Below are positions 1 through 9,030 of a stretch of 64,000 bases of DNA, one piece after another. Location of the stretch: positions 124,001 to 188,000 of the forward strand of contig JAKACZ010000001.1 of the NCBI GenBank assembly GCA_021820965.1, read 5' to 3'. Both the position numbers and the translations under genes were made by a program. The notes beneath the pieces were generated by a model. The model ran no database searches, was not told where the DNA came from, and was given only the letters and a program-made list of their open reading frames with translations. This DNA comes from Bacillota bacterium. GTDB taxonomy: Bacteria; Bacillota; Sulfobacillia; Sulfobacillales; Sulfobacillaceae. Positions within the stretch are counted from its first letter, which is position 1, and each line of letters opens with the position of its first letter.

Positions 1-1039
1 GGGCCGTGCGCGCCACCTCAAGCGCGCTGCGGGCATTATCGCGCTTAGCTAAGGAAACTTGAGGATATCTAAGCGCGCCCTGATCATATAGCCGTCCCAA
101 CTGCAGCGCTTTCAACTGCATTGACACCACCCGCGACACCATGTCGGCCACGCGCTCCTGAACCAATTGCGTGGCCGCGATGGGCCGCCCAAAGGCGATC
201 CGGGTCTTAGTGTAGGCGGCGGCCTCCTGTAAACAGTCGAGCGCCGCTCCCACCGCGCCGAAGGCAATGCCAAACCGCGCCTGGGTGAGACAGCTAAGCG
301 GCGATCCCAATCCCTGCGAGTGAGGCAGCAACGCCTCCTCTCCTACCTCCACGTTATCCAAATAGAGTTCTGAGGTGACTGACATACGCATGGACGCCTT
401 GGTCTCAATCCGGCGCGCGCTAAATCCAGGCGCGTCGGTGGGTACGATAAAGCCGCGAATCACTCCGCCGTCATCTTTGGCCCAGACAATGGCAATGTGG
501 GCCAAATTGCCATTGGTAATCCAGCGCTTGGCCCCGCGAAGCCGATATCCGCTGCCGCCCCGCTCCGCCACCGTGCGCATCGCAGACGGGTCGGATCCGG
601 CGTCTGGCTCAGTAAGGCCAAAGCAACCGATTATCTCGCCACGGGCCATTCTTGGCAGATACCGGAGCTTTTGCTCTTCCGTCCCAAACCGGTAGATTGC
701 GTACATGCAAAGCCCGCTTTGCACCGAAGCAAACGACCTGAGACCGGAGTCACCCCGCTCCAACTCCTGCATCATCAGTCCGTACACGATGCCGCTGGCT
801 CCCGCTCCCCCGTATTTCTCCGGTAAGGTCGGTCCAAAGAGCCCAAGTTGGCCCATCTCACCCACTAGCTCCGTGGGGAAAACTCCCTCCTGCCACCAGC
901 GCCCAGCGTTGGGGCGGACTTTTTCGTCGACAAACCGCCGTACCGCGTCGCGCGCTTGGATCGCTTCGGAACTGTAGTCGTGTTCTAGCCCATAAAAATC
1001 TTCGATGACAGCACTTTTTTCATTCATGCTGCGGCCCAT
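1..1039 (-). CDS. gcdH: Glutaryl-CoA dehydrogenase-like acyl-CoA dehydrogenase (3' end cut by window edge)
   Basis: An open frame runs from the start into the left edge, giving about 346 residues of a family that is usually about 390. Seen: the acyl-CoA dehydrogenase flavin-site segment FGLTEPDAGSDPS, then KRWITNG and QARFGIAFGA. The stretch ASVQSGLCMYAIYRFGTEEQK is typical of the glutaryl-CoA branch. The family oxidises and decarboxylates glutaryl-CoA to crotonyl-CoA using FAD. An ATG at 1037-1039 has AGGAG five bases upstream; a second in-frame ATG lies at 1025-1027. The start overlaps the end of the CoA-transferase gene by about 20 bases, which suggests translational coupling. It would be the last step of the upstream four-gene operon. 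Family assignment is firm; substrate is inferred from neighbours. Confidence 0.85.
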   Translation of the reverse strand, partial: MGRSMNEKSAVIEDFYGLEHDYSSEAIQARDAVRRFVDEKVRPNAGRWWQEGVFPTELVGEMGQLGLFGPTLPEKYGGAGASGIVYGLMMQELERGDSGLRSFASVQSGLCMYAIYRFGTEEQKLRYLPRMARGEIIGCFGLTEPDAGSDPSAMRTVAERGGSGYRLRGAKRWITNGNLAHIAIVWAKDDGGVIRGFIVPTDAPGFSARRIETKASMRMSVTSELYLDNVEVGEEALLPHSQGLGSPLSCLTQARFGIAFGAVGAALDCLQEAAAYTKTRIAFGRPIAATQLVQERVADMVSRVVSMQLKALQLGRLYDQGALRYPQVSLAKRDNARSALEVARTA

Positions 1040-2198
1040 CCTTTCTCCTATTACGAATCTGACCAATTAATGCCAAAATCTCGTAGCGGTGCTCATCCAC
1101 CAGCGGAGGTCCTGTCCCCATGGCCGCACAAGCTTCGTCAAATTGCCACGGCAGCTGCACCTGAGGTAAATCTCCTAAGGTTTTATGGACCACGGTCCCC
1201 ACGATCGCGTGGCCCCGCTCTTGCGCATGTGCTAACGCTTCCGGCACGGTGCGGACCGGACCCGCCGGCACCCCTGCCTCTTCCAGCGCCCGGACCCATT
1301 CGGCCGCCGGACGTTGTTGAAATACCGGAGACAACATCTCTTCCAACGCGGCACGATGGGTCACACGGTCGGGATTGGTGCGAAAGCGACTGTCGTCCGC
1401 CCACTCTGAATGCCCAAGGATTTGGCACAGCGCCGCGAACTGATGGTCATTACCCACCCCCACCGCAACCCAGCCGTCCAAGGCCGGAAAAATTTGATAC
1501 GGGGTGAGCTGCGCATGCGCATTACCCCAGCGGCGCGGTTTTACGCCGGTCGAGAGCACCCCCTGCACTACCGTCGCTAACTGGGCTAACTGCGATCCCC
1601 ACAGAGACACCTCGACATGGTCGCCCCGGCCTGTTCGTTCACGCCTGTAGAGAGCCGCCGTAATGCCGCCGACCAGGAAGAGGCCAGTGGTGATGTCGGC
1701 CACCGCGACGCCCACTTTATACGGAGGTCCGCCTTCCGGACCGGTGATGGACATCAGTCCCGAACCGGCCTGAATCACGAAGTCATAGCCCGGGCGATCG
1801 TCGCCCGCCGGGTATCCCCGCACCGACGCCGTGATGAGCCGCGGGTTGCCTTGGCGTAGGGTCTTCAACCCCAACCCCCAGCGTTCGAGCGTCCCCGGAC
1901 GAAAGTTCTCCACCACCACATCCGCCCATCCGAGCGCCAAATCGCGCACGCGCGCCTGATCTTCCTCCGTGGTTAAATCCATAGCAATCGATCGCTTATT
2001 GCGGTTAATCCCCAGAAAATAGGTTGACTCGCCGGCAACAAACGGTGGACCCCAGCGCCGTGTTTCATCGCCGTCTGGGGCCCGTTCCACCTTGATGACA
2101 TCCGCGCCCAACTCACCCAAGGCCATGGTGGCATAGGGGGCCGCCAGTACCCGGGACAAATCCAACACACGAATGCCGGCTAAAGGTCCTGCGCTCAT
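1020..2198 (-). CDS. CaiB/BaiF (class III) CoA-transferase, probably acting on glutarate
   Basis: 392 residues, the usual family length. The N-terminus GIRVLDLSRVLAAPYATM is the Rossmann-type opening of formyl-CoA transferase relatives, and Asp168 in VAVADITTGL sits where the family has its catalytic Asp (Asp169 in Frc). Such enzymes move CoA between carboxylic acids through an aspartyl-CoA intermediate. It lies between an aminotransferase and glutaryl-CoA dehydrogenase, the place where a succinyl-CoA:glutarate CoA-transferase would be needed. The substrate is therefore inferred from context, not from a diagnostic residue. The 3' end overlaps the start of the acyl-CoA dehydrogenase gene. Confidence 0.85.
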   Translation of the reverse strand: MSAGPLAGIRVLDLSRVLAAPYATMALGELGADVIKVERAPDGDETRRWGPPFVAGESTYFLGINRNKRSIAMDLTTEEDQARVRDLALGWADVVVENFRPGTLERWGLGLKTLRQGNPRLITASVRGYPAGDDRPGYDFVIQAGSGLMSITGPEGGPPYKVGVAVADITTGLFLVGGITAALYRRERTGRGDHVEVSLWGSQLAQLATVVQGVLSTGVKPRRWGNAHAQLTPYQIFPALDGWVAVGVGNDHQFAALCQILGHSEWADDSRFRTNPDRVTHRAALEEMLSPVFQQRPAAEWVRALEEAGVPAGPVRTVPEALAHAQERGHAIVGTVVHKTLGDLPQVQLPWQFDEACAAMGTGPPLVDEHRYEILALIGQIRNRRKDGPQHE

Positions 2199-2210
2199 AA
2201 CTCTGGGCGA

Positions 2211-3566
2211 TTAGCGCCCTGAAACCTCCGCCACTGTCTCTTCCAGCACATCGAGCGCTTCGTCCAATACATCGATCGGGGTGTTGAGCGGGGCCAGCGA
2301 GCGAATCACATTCCCGTACACGCCGGCCTTCAGCATCAATACCCCCCGACTGATCAGCCGACGCAACACTTCGTCGGTCTCTTCGGGGGCGGGCTCCTTG
2401 GTCTTCGCATCCTTCACCAATTCCATGGCGACCATCGCACCCAATCCGCGAACTTCGCCAATCAGCCGGCTTTTCTCTTGCATCGCCCGCATGCGCGACA
2501 TCAAATGCTCTCCCTGGCGCTGCGCTTGTTCCAGCAAATTTTCTTGCTCGAACGCATCCAACACCGCGTTCCCTGCCGCCGTCCCGAGCGGATTTCCCAC
2601 GAACGTACCACCCAACTGCGAATCGTCGGGCCCATCCATGACCTCCGGGCGGCCGATTACGCCTGACAAGGGAACACCATCTGCGATCGACTTAGCCATG
2701 GCCAACAAATCCGGCCGTATACCCGCCTGCTCCGTGGCAAAGAAGGTACCGGTGCGGCCAAAGCCGGTCTGCACCTCGTCGACGATTAATAAAATCCCGT
2801 GCTTTTCCGTAAAGCGGCGCAACCAGGGCAAGAAACTCTTCGGTGGCACCACGAAACCGCCTTCCCCCTGCACCGGTTCGACTATGACAGCTGCCAGATC
2901 TTCCGGTGCGACTTGGAGCAACAACGCCTTTTCGATCTGGGCATAACAGCGTTCGCCGCACTCGTGGTTGGGCTCTCCCCCAGAAAACTCGCAACGATAT
3001 GGATAGGGATAGGGGGCGCGGTAGACCTCTGGGGCAAACGGACCCATGCCCGCCTTGTATGGGTGTGTCTTGGAGGTCAGACTCATCGCCATGAGCGTGC
3101 GGCCGTGAAATGCACGCTCAAAGGCCAAAATGCCGGCACGCTTGGTATAAGCGCGAGCAATCTTTACGGCGTTTTCAACCGCCTCCGCACCCGAGTTCAA
3201 AAATAACGTGGTGGCGGGGCCGCCGCCAGGGAACCGTGCATTTAACCGTTCGGCAAGCCGGACATAGCTCTCATAAGGCAGGTTAGTGAAGTCCGTATGC
3301 AAAAAGCGGTCAACCTGTTGGTGCAGCGCTTCTTTGACGCGGTCGTGGGTATGGCCGACGTTCAACACCCCGACTCCGCCGGTCAAGTCGATGTACGTGT
3401 TGCCGTCAATGTCGGTTAAGAGGCTGCCGTGGGCGCGATCGACGATAAGCGGGGCATAAGCGCTGACGGCCCGCGGCGTCGCTCGGTCCATTCGGTCCAA
3501 AACCTCCTGGGTCTTAGGACCGGGAATAGACGTTTTCAATGCGATGTACTTAGTTTGAGTGGCCAT
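2211..3566 (-). CDS. gabT: Class III aminotransferase, GABA/5-aminovalerate type
   Basis: 451 residues of a PLP-dependent omega-amino acid aminotransferase. Visible motifs: LNSGAEAVENAVK (cofactor phosphate region), IVEPVQGEGG, IVDEVQTGFGRTG with the PLP-interacting Asp, and Lys292 in LAMAKSIADG as the Schiff-base lysine. GabT and DavT are the nearest named types; they convert 4-aminobutyrate or 5-aminovalerate plus 2-oxoglutarate to the semialdehyde plus glutamate. The upstream gene is an aldehyde dehydrogenase and the downstream genes are glutarate-type, which favours 5-aminovalerate, but 4-aminobutyrate cannot be excluded. Start ATG is preceded by AGGAGG. Confidence 0.88.
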   Translation of the reverse strand: MATQTKYIALKTSIPGPKTQEVLDRMDRATPRAVSAYAPLIVDRAHGSLLTDIDGNTYIDLTGGVGVLNVGHTHDRVKEALHQQVDRFLHTDFTNLPYESYVRLAERLNARFPGGGPATTLFLNSGAEAVENAVKIARAYTKRAGILAFERAFHGRTLMAMSLTSKTHPYKAGMGPFAPEVYRAPYPYPYRCEFSGGEPNHECGERCYAQIEKALLLQVAPEDLAAVIVEPVQGEGGFVVPPKSFLPWLRRFTEKHGILLIVDEVQTGFGRTGTFFATEQAGIRPDLLAMAKSIADGVPLSGVIGRPEVMDGPDDSQLGGTFVGNPLGTAAGNAVLDAFEQENLLEQAQRQGEHLMSRMRAMQEKSRLIGEVRGLGAMVAMELVKDAKTKEPAPEETDEVLRRLISRGVLMLKAGVYGNVIRSLAPLNTPIDVLDEALDVLEETVAEVSGR

Positions 3567-3610
3567 AACTTCCTCCTTTTACACAAGGTTCCGGCCAACC
3601 GGAACCTTCC

Positions 3611-5086
3611 CTACGCGTCAATTTGCGCGCGCTGCAGTTTGCCGCTGAAGTCCACGTAAACAGCCTTCCATTCGGAGAAGAAATCCAGGGCAGCGGTACC
3701 CGCTTCGCGGTGGCCGTTGCCGGTTCCCCGGGTCCCCCCAAACGGGAGATGAATTTCGGCGCCGATGGTTCCGGCGTTAATATACACAATCCCTGTCGCC
3801 AGGTCCCGGATGGACCGGAACACCCGGTTAACATCCTGGGTGAAAATTGACGAAGACAAACCGTACGTTACCCGGTTATTGACGGCAATCGCTTCATCCA
3901 AGTCCTTGACCCGAATCATGGACAAGACCGGGCCAAAGATCTCTTCGGTGGCAATTCGCATCTCGGAGGTGACATCGGCGAATAAAGTAGGTGCGTAATA
4001 ATGTCCGGTACTATAGACGCTGTCGCTCGGGCGCGATCCGCCAATCACCAGTCGTGCACCCTCGCGCTGGCCGATTTCGACGTAGCTGTGAACCTTCTCC
4101 ACCGCCTGCTGATTAATCAACGGGCCGACATCGGTATGATTGTCTAGCCCGTGCCCGAGCTTAAGAGAGGCAATGCGGTCCTTTAACCGCTGTTCCAACG
4201 CATCATAGATGCCCTCTTGCACTATCAGGCGGGAACAGGCCGTGCAACGCTGGCCTGAGGTGCCAAAGGCGCTCCAGAGGATACCATCCACCGCCAAGTC
4301 CAGATCGGCGTCATCCATGACAATAATCGCGTTCTTGCCGCCCAGCTCAAGCGACACCCGCTTCAGTCCTTCGCCCGCGACTCGGGCGACATGGCGCCCG
4401 GTCTGGTTAGAACCTGTGAACGATATCAGGTTAACCCCGGGATCGCCGATGATGGTTTCTCCCACCTCGGACCCCGAGCCGAACACCAAATTGACTACGC
4501 CTGCCGGGATCCCGGCTTCGGCCAAAATGTTAATCAGTTCGTAGGCCAATATCGGCGTCTGGCTGGCGGGCTTAAACACCACCGTATTCCCGCACACCAG
4601 CGCTGGGAATATTTTCCAAGTCGGGATAGCCATGGGAAAGTTCCAGGGGGTGATGATACCGGCCACGCCAATCGAGTCGCGGGTTGCCATGGCGAACTTG
4701 TCGGGTAGCTCCGACGGGGTGGTGTATCCAAAACTGCGCCGACCTTCGCCAGCCATGTAAAACGCCATATCGATGCCCTCTTGCACGTCGCCGGCCGCTT
4801 CGGCATACACTTTCCCCATTTCTCGGGTCATCTTCTCGGCCAGCTCGTGCTTGCGCTCTTTCAACATCTGCCCGACGGTAAATAAGATTTCTCCCCGTTT
4901 GGGTGCCGGTACCCTGCGCCAGCTCTCATACGCCTGGCGGGCGGCTTCGATGGCCCGCTCGGCGTCCTTCCGGCTGGACGCTGGGACGTCTGCCACCACG
5001 TCTCCATTGCCGGGGTCAATATCCTGTATGTATCGGCCGTTTTCCGGGTCCACCCACCGACCGCCTATGTAGTTTTTAAGCTGCAC
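3611..5086 (-). CDS. NAD(P)-dependent aldehyde dehydrogenase (glutarate- or aminoadipate-semialdehyde type)
   Basis: About 491 residues from the chosen start. Motifs: ITPWNFPMAIPTWK (nucleotide-binding loop), LELGGKNAIIVMDDADLD with the general-base Glu, GTSGQRCTACS with the catalytic Cys, and EEIFGPVLS. The frame is open further upstream, but GAGGAGGGG lies 5-8 bases before a TTG/GTG pair at 5084-5089, followed by QLKNYIGGRWV, a normal family N-terminus. It is first in the operon before the aminotransferase, and probably oxidises the semialdehyde made by that enzyme. The sequence also recalls ALDH7 (aminoadipate semialdehyde) enzymes, so lysine catabolism by that branch is an alternative. 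Confidence 0.85.
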   Translation of the reverse strand: MQLKNYIGGRWVDPENGRYIQDIDPGNGDVVADVPASSRKDAERAIEAARQAYESWRRVPAPKRGEILFTVGQMLKERKHELAEKMTREMGKVYAEAAGDVQEGIDMAFYMAGEGRRSFGYTTPSELPDKFAMATRDSIGVAGIITPWNFPMAIPTWKIFPALVCGNTVVFKPASQTPILAYELINILAEAGIPAGVVNLVFGSGSEVGETIIGDPGVNLISFTGSNQTGRHVARVAGEGLKRVSLELGGKNAIIVMDDADLDLAVDGILWSAFGTSGQRCTACSRLIVQEGIYDALEQRLKDRIASLKLGHGLDNHTDVGPLINQQAVEKVHSYVEIGQREGARLVIGGSRPSDSVYSTGHYYAPTLFADVTSEMRIATEEIFGPVLSMIRVKDLDEAIAVNNRVTYGLSSSIFTQDVNRVFRSIRDLATGIVYINAGTIGAEIHLPFGGTRGTGNGHREAGTAALDFFSEWKAVYVDFSGKLQRAQIDA

Positions 5087-5201
5087 CAACTTCCCCTCCT
5101 CAAAGCGGTACCAACAAAATACTTGCCCACTCGGGCTGAGTCGGCTCAGCATTTAGTATACCGGCCCCGCTCCAAAATTTCCACGCGAAAGCCTGTCTCC
5201 C

Positions 5202-6242
5202 CTAGTTCAATGCCGACAAGTAGGTGGCGACATCATGCTTGGTCACCCGGCCCGGGCCAATTTTGGCAACACCGGCTCCGGTTGCAAAAAACTCCAGGTT
5301 GTAAGCGGGCACTTCCGCCACTCCCTCAGACCCGAAGGGATAAAAGGTGCCGTCAATGGTGATGCCGTTGCCCATCATCCCGAATCCCGAAAACGTGCCG
5401 CGGTATCCAGAGTATAGGCGAAGCTCAGTCTCCTCAATTTGCGTGCGGACAGTCACGCCGACAAATCCGTCCACGCGGGGTCCCCCACGGGCATCGTCAA
5501 CCATCTGCTGTAGGGCATACCGACGCGTATCGGAAAAACGCTGGGTGACTGATGTCAATTCCTGGTTTTGGAAATTCCACGTGGATAAGACGGCGCGGGT
5601 GGAATATCCCACTGGCATGCAGTGCCAATGATATCCGAGGCAGTAGTTGACGGGAATCCACCCCTTGGATAAGAGCTTGTAGAACTCTTCGCCGCTTAAG
5701 GGGCTGACCAAGGCGGTCTTGGGGGGACGGACACCCTCAAATCGCACCGCCGTGCCAATGACACTGCATTCGATCGTATTACCGTCGCGCGAAAAGCGAA
5801 ATTCCGCATCCACCACTGCATGAGCTTCCGCTAACGCTGCCTCCTGTAGCATGCGGTCAACGGCATCGGCTTTAGCCCGGTAATACGCGCGGACCATGTT
5901 GGCAGCGTCGTAGTTGCTGTCGAGGTACAGGCGCCCATTCATATCGGTAGCCGCATGGTAGAAGCAACTGCCGGTGACCTGCACCAACGGTATCATGCGG
6001 ATTTCATCGGCCAAGTACAAATCCGGAATGTCCAGCGTGCTCATCCAGGGCAATTCGTGCGCGGTGGTTCTCTTGATGCGCGCTTCAGCTGCTTCGGGAA
6101 TGCCGCCGCGCTCAAGCGCGTCCCGATCCCGTTGCATCTGTGCCTCGGTCTCCGCGCTATACTGCCGGAAGGTCCTTTGTAGGGACTGGCTGAGCTTGAT
6201 GTCTTCCGGTTTGGCACTGTCTCCTTTGCGAAACCAGGCCAT
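5202..6242 (-). CDS. YbjQ/UPF0145-like double-domain protein, copy 1
   Basis: 346 residues beginning MAWFRKGDSAKP, with AGGAGGCGG seven bases upstream; the longer open frame upstream has no ribosome site. Two YbjQ-like repeats can be seen, each with a region like VTGSCFYHAATD and a later block ending in an F/V-A-TG motif (SVIGTAVRF; FFATGAGVAK). The family forms oligomeric rings of unknown function (often called heavy-metal-binding domain). The N-terminal 60 residues are charged and not part of the repeats. It lies 11 bases downstream of a paralogue in the same direction, so the two are probably co-transcribed. Function unknown. Confidence 0.75.
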   Translation of the reverse strand: MAWFRKGDSAKPEDIKLSQSLQRTFRQYSAETEAQMQRDRDALERGGIPEAAEARIKRTTAHELPWMSTLDIPDLYLADEIRMIPLVQVTGSCFYHAATDMNGRLYLDSNYDAANMVRAYYRAKADAVDRMLQEAALAEAHAVVDAEFRFSRDGNTIECSVIGTAVRFEGVRPPKTALVSPLSGEEFYKLLSKGWIPVNYCLGYHWHCMPVGYSTRAVLSTWNFQNQELTSVTQRFSDTRRYALQQMVDDARGGPRVDGFVGVTVRTQIEETELRLYSGYRGTFSGFGMMGNGITIDGTFYPFGSEGVAEVPAYNLEFFATGAGVAKIGPGRVTKHDVATYLSALN

Positions 6243-6253
6243 GGCTCCGCCTC

Positions 6254-7081
6254 CTATAATCCGGGATCGGTCATCGGCAGAACCATGCTGGGAGCTACCA
6301 GCTGCGACTCTTGGAACCGCTTGACCGATGTCCCGACCGCAAAAAACTCGATGACATGCGAGCCCCATTGATGAGTGGACTCATGCAGATGGACCCCCAC
6401 GATGCCTTCGGCTTGCAAATCGGCAGCCTCCAACTGCATACGCTCCATAGCCAGCTCGCGCGCGTCGTATAATCCCTGGGTATAGATGGTCATTTCCTGG
6501 TTTTGCCCGACCTGGCGAAGAGCTTGCATCATACCCTGGTGCGCAATGTGATAGACGCACGACCCCATTACCAGACTCACCGGCCGGTAGCCGGTTTTCA
6601 TCAATGTCCAGAAGTCCTGGCCAGAAAGATCTGAGGTAAACGGCTTATTCTTAACGGTTCGGTGACTAGAACCGTCCTTGGCCCGCACGGCAGTGCCAAT
6701 GGCAATAAACTCCGCCAAATGCTGGCCCCACTCAGCATGCTTGACCTCCAAGCGGACGCCGATAATGCCGTCCGCCTTAAGAGCATCTGCTTCTTCTTCC
6801 ATGCGGGTCATGGCCAGTTCCCGAGCATTGTACATGGCCTGCGATAACACCGTCATCTCCTGGTTCTTAGACCAGGCCGACTGCTGATAGCCGATATGGT
6901 AGATAGAAGAACCCATCACCATGCCCAACGGCTCAAACCCCGCCTCATCCACTAGCACAAATTCATTGACGGTCAGGTCCGATGTAAACACATAATGGCC
7001 TGAGTCGCGGTTTAGCCGCTCAAGCGCATCTTGCGGGATATCTTGATATGGGTTGTTCTGGTTCTCGTCCGTAATCAGCAC
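6254..7081 (-). CDS. YbjQ/UPF0145-like double-domain protein, copy 2
   Basis: About 275 residues with two clear copies of the same unit: first half ADGIIGVRLEVKHAEWGQ then EFIAIGTAV, second half AEGIVGVHLHESTHQWGS then EFFAVGTSV. Each half also carries a GSSIYHI or GSCVYHI segment. The gene is upstream of, and paralogous to, the following gene. The start is awkward: the only GTG (7079-7081) abuts the GGAG, whereas an ATT codon two codons later has an ideal five-base gap from GGAGG, so a rare ATT start is possible. Function of the family is not established. Confidence 0.75.
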   Translation of the reverse strand: MLITDENQNNPYQDIPQDALERLNRDSGHYVFTSDLTVNEFVLVDEAGFEPLGMVMGSSIYHIGYQQSAWSKNQEMTVLSQAMYNARELAMTRMEEEADALKADGIIGVRLEVKHAEWGQHLAEFIAIGTAVRAKDGSSHRTVKNKPFTSDLSGQDFWTLMKTGYRPVSLVMGSCVYHIAHQGMMQALRQVGQNQEMTIYTQGLYDARELAMERMQLEAADLQAEGIVGVHLHESTHQWGSHVIEFFAVGTSVKRFQESQLVAPSMVLPMTDPGL

Positions 7082-7363
7082 CTCCGTGTCTTAATAATCC
7101 GAAGCTTATCGTTTCGGTACCTTCAGCATAGCAAGCCACGGTGTTCAAGAAAAGCATTAATGCGGTAGCACAAGGCCAACGAGGGTGGAAACATCCGAAG
7201 TCAGGTAGGAAGACGTTCCATCTTCTGATAAGGCGACCGGCATGACTCTACAGCGGCGAGCTGACGTCCCAGCTCCTCACCCGCTCGGCTCTTAAGCACC
7301 GATTTTGGGACGCGTTCCATGGAACCTGCCGCAAGCCCCCCGACCACTTGGCGCATCCGCACG
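7082..7363. other. Divergent intergenic region
   Basis: Between the YbjQ pair (leftward) and chdC (rightward). I see no credible coding frame. It should hold the promoter of the YbjQ genes, but I could not single out convincing -10 and -35 boxes for them. Confidence 0.4.
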
Positions 7364-7391
7364 TTGAACGCGGCCGGCATTGTGGTATACT
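7364..7391 (+). promoter_or_regulatory. Sigma-A-type promoter for chdC
   Basis: TTGAAC at 7364-7369 and TATACT at 7386-7391 are separated by 16 bases. The predicted start is about 20 bases before the CTGGAGG ribosome site of the gene at 7421. Both boxes are close to consensus for a housekeeping promoter. Confidence 0.6.
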
Positions 7392-7420
7392 GCCGCCAAG
7401 AAAGATTCCTGGAGGACGAC

Positions 7421-8161
7421 ATGAGCGAACCGATCGAAACCATAGAGGGCTGGTATGCCTTGCACGACTTTCGCCGCATAGACTGGACCCGCTGGCGTGA
7501 TTTAAACCCATCTGATCGCCGCCAGGTGGTCGAAGATCTGTCTCGCCTCACCGCCCAATACGCTCAGGTACCTCGTAATCAGGGGAGTTTCGCCGTCTAC
7601 TCCATTTTGGGTCATAAGGCCGACTTATTGTTCTTGCATTTTCGACCCGACCCTAAAACGCTGGGTGCACTTGAACAACAGCTTGACAAGGGTCTCGCGG
7701 GCGCTATCTTGACCCGCCCTTATTCGTATTTCTCCATCGTCGAACTCAGCAAATATCTGGCTCAGGGACTCACGGAAGAGCAAGCCCGGGCGAATCTTAG
7801 AGGGCGTCTGGAACCAGCCATCCCTGACTTTGAATACGTCTGCTTCTACCCGATGAACAAGCGTCGTCAAGGAAAAGACAATTGGTACATGGTCAGCCGC
7901 GACGAACGCCGCGTACTCATGAAAACCCATGGCATTATTGGCCATAAGTATCATGACCGCGTAATTCAGATTATCACCGGATCGCAAGGCCTGGATGACT
8001 GGGAATGGGGGGTAACGTTATTTGCCGCAGATCTTCTTCCCATCAAGAAGCTCATTTATGAAATGCGCTTTGACGAGGCTAGCGCCCGCTTTGCTGATTT
8101 CGGCCCCTTCTATGTAGGCCCTCGAATCACGTCCGAGGGCCTAAAGGAATTATTCGATTAG
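7421..8161 (+). CDS. chdC: Coproheme decarboxylase (HemQ/ChdC, chlorite-dismutase family)
   Basis: 246 residues starting at an ATG ten bases after CTGGAGG; the open frame before it lacks family similarity. N-terminus IEGWYALHDFRRIDW and later FYPMNKRRQGKDNWYM, THGIIGHKYHDRV and DDWEWGVTLFA are hallmark HemQ segments. Tyr143 corresponds to the radical tyrosine (Tyr145 in the Geobacillus enzyme) and His170 to the haem ligand (His172). The enzyme converts Fe-coproporphyrin III to haem b, the last step of the Gram-positive haem pathway, in the cytoplasm. It stands alone; its TAG overlaps the TAA of the convergent next gene within TTAG. Confidence 0.95.
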   Translation: MSEPIETIEGWYALHDFRRIDWTRWRDLNPSDRRQVVEDLSRLTAQYAQVPRNQGSFAVYSILGHKADLLFLHFRPDPKTLGALEQQLDKGLAGAILTRPYSYFSIVELSKYLAQGLTEEQARANLRGRLEPAIPDFEYVCFYPMNKRRQGKDNWYMVSRDERRVLMKTHGIIGHKYHDRVIQIITGSQGLDDWEWGVTLFAADLLPIKKLIYEMRFDEASARFADFGPFYVGPRITSEGLKELFD

Positions 8162-9030
8162 CCGATGTGTGTGGTCAGTTCGCCTAGACCCTCGACGGAA
8201 ACGGTTACGGTCTCACCTGATTTAAGCCAATTCCGTTCTCCCTCGGGCTTTCCCATGATCACCCCTTCAGGTGTGCCGGTGAAGATGATGTCACCGGGAT
8301 TTAGCGTCATATACTGCGAAATGTAGCTAATCAGCTTACGGCAGGAAAAAATCATGTGCTTGGTGTTGGAATGCTGCACTAAGGTGCCGTTGCGCTTTCC
8401 GACAATGTCAAGGGCATCGGGATCGGCAACGTCATCTCGGGTGACCACCCATGGCCCTATCGGTCCAAACCCGGGAAGCGCCTTGCCCAAGAGCCACTGG
8501 CTAGTGCGAAACTGCAAATCCCGGGACGAAATATCGTTCCCGTTGCAATAGCCAAAAACATAGTCGAGCGCGTCGCTTTCGTCGACCTTGACGCAGCGCT
8601 TTCCCATAACCATGACCAATTCCGCCTCATAATCCAGTTGGCTATGCTCCGGCCCGGTAACGATAGTGTGGTCCCCCACTATCGACTCGACAAATTTGTT
8701 AAACAGCACTGGGTACTGCGGGATTTCGAGGCGGGTCTCCTCAGCATGGGGGAGATAGTTAAGGCCCACACAGATGACTTTCCCCGGATGTGGGATAGGG
8801 GCCAGACTTCTTTCAACCCGGTCATAGGTTAGGGCTTCCCGGAGCGCGGCCGCCATCCATTCTTCCAAATTTCCTAAAAACTCCTCTCCCGCCGCCATCA
8901 CTTCGGCGACAGTAGACGGCTCCGTACCCGTGCCATAGTGTTGTGCCAGTCGCTTCACCGCCCAGGATCCGCCTTCCGCTAACACCAAGGCTTCTTCGCG
9001 TCCATCGACAATGCCCGATGACAATTTCAA
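8158..9030 (-). CDS. Fumarylacetoacetate hydrolase family protein
   Basis: 290 residues with an N-terminal cap of about 70 residues and a C-terminal FAH fold. Seen: VGLNYLPHAEE, LDYEAELVMVMGKR (metal-binding Glu pair), GYCNGNDISSRDLQ, and NPGDIIFTGTPEGV near the end. Members include 2-hydroxyhepta-2,4-diene-1,7-dioate isomerase, acylpyruvase and 2-keto-3-deoxy sugar acid dehydratases or hydrolases, all Mg/Mn-dependent. Neighbours do not reveal the substrate. Convergent with chdC, with stop codons overlapping by four bases. Confidence 0.85.
   Translation of the reverse strand: MKLSSGIVDGREEALVLAEGGSWAVKRLAQHYGTGTEPSTVAEVMAAGEEFLGNLEEWMAAALREALTYDRVERSLAPIPHPGKVICVGLNYLPHAEETRLEIPQYPVLFNKFVESIVGDHTIVTGPEHSQLDYEAELVMVMGKRCVKVDESDALDYVFGYCNGNDISSRDLQFRTSQWLLGKALPGFGPIGPWVVTRDDVADPDALDIVGKRNGTLVQHSNTKHMIFSCRKLISYISQYMTLNPGDIIFTGTPEGVIMGKPEGERNWLKSGETVTVSVEGLGELTTHIG

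Noticed and set aside
1070..1507. 145-codon plus-strand frame inside the CoA-transferase gene
   Set aside because: It is the complement of a clear coding gene, has no ribosome site and no family signal.
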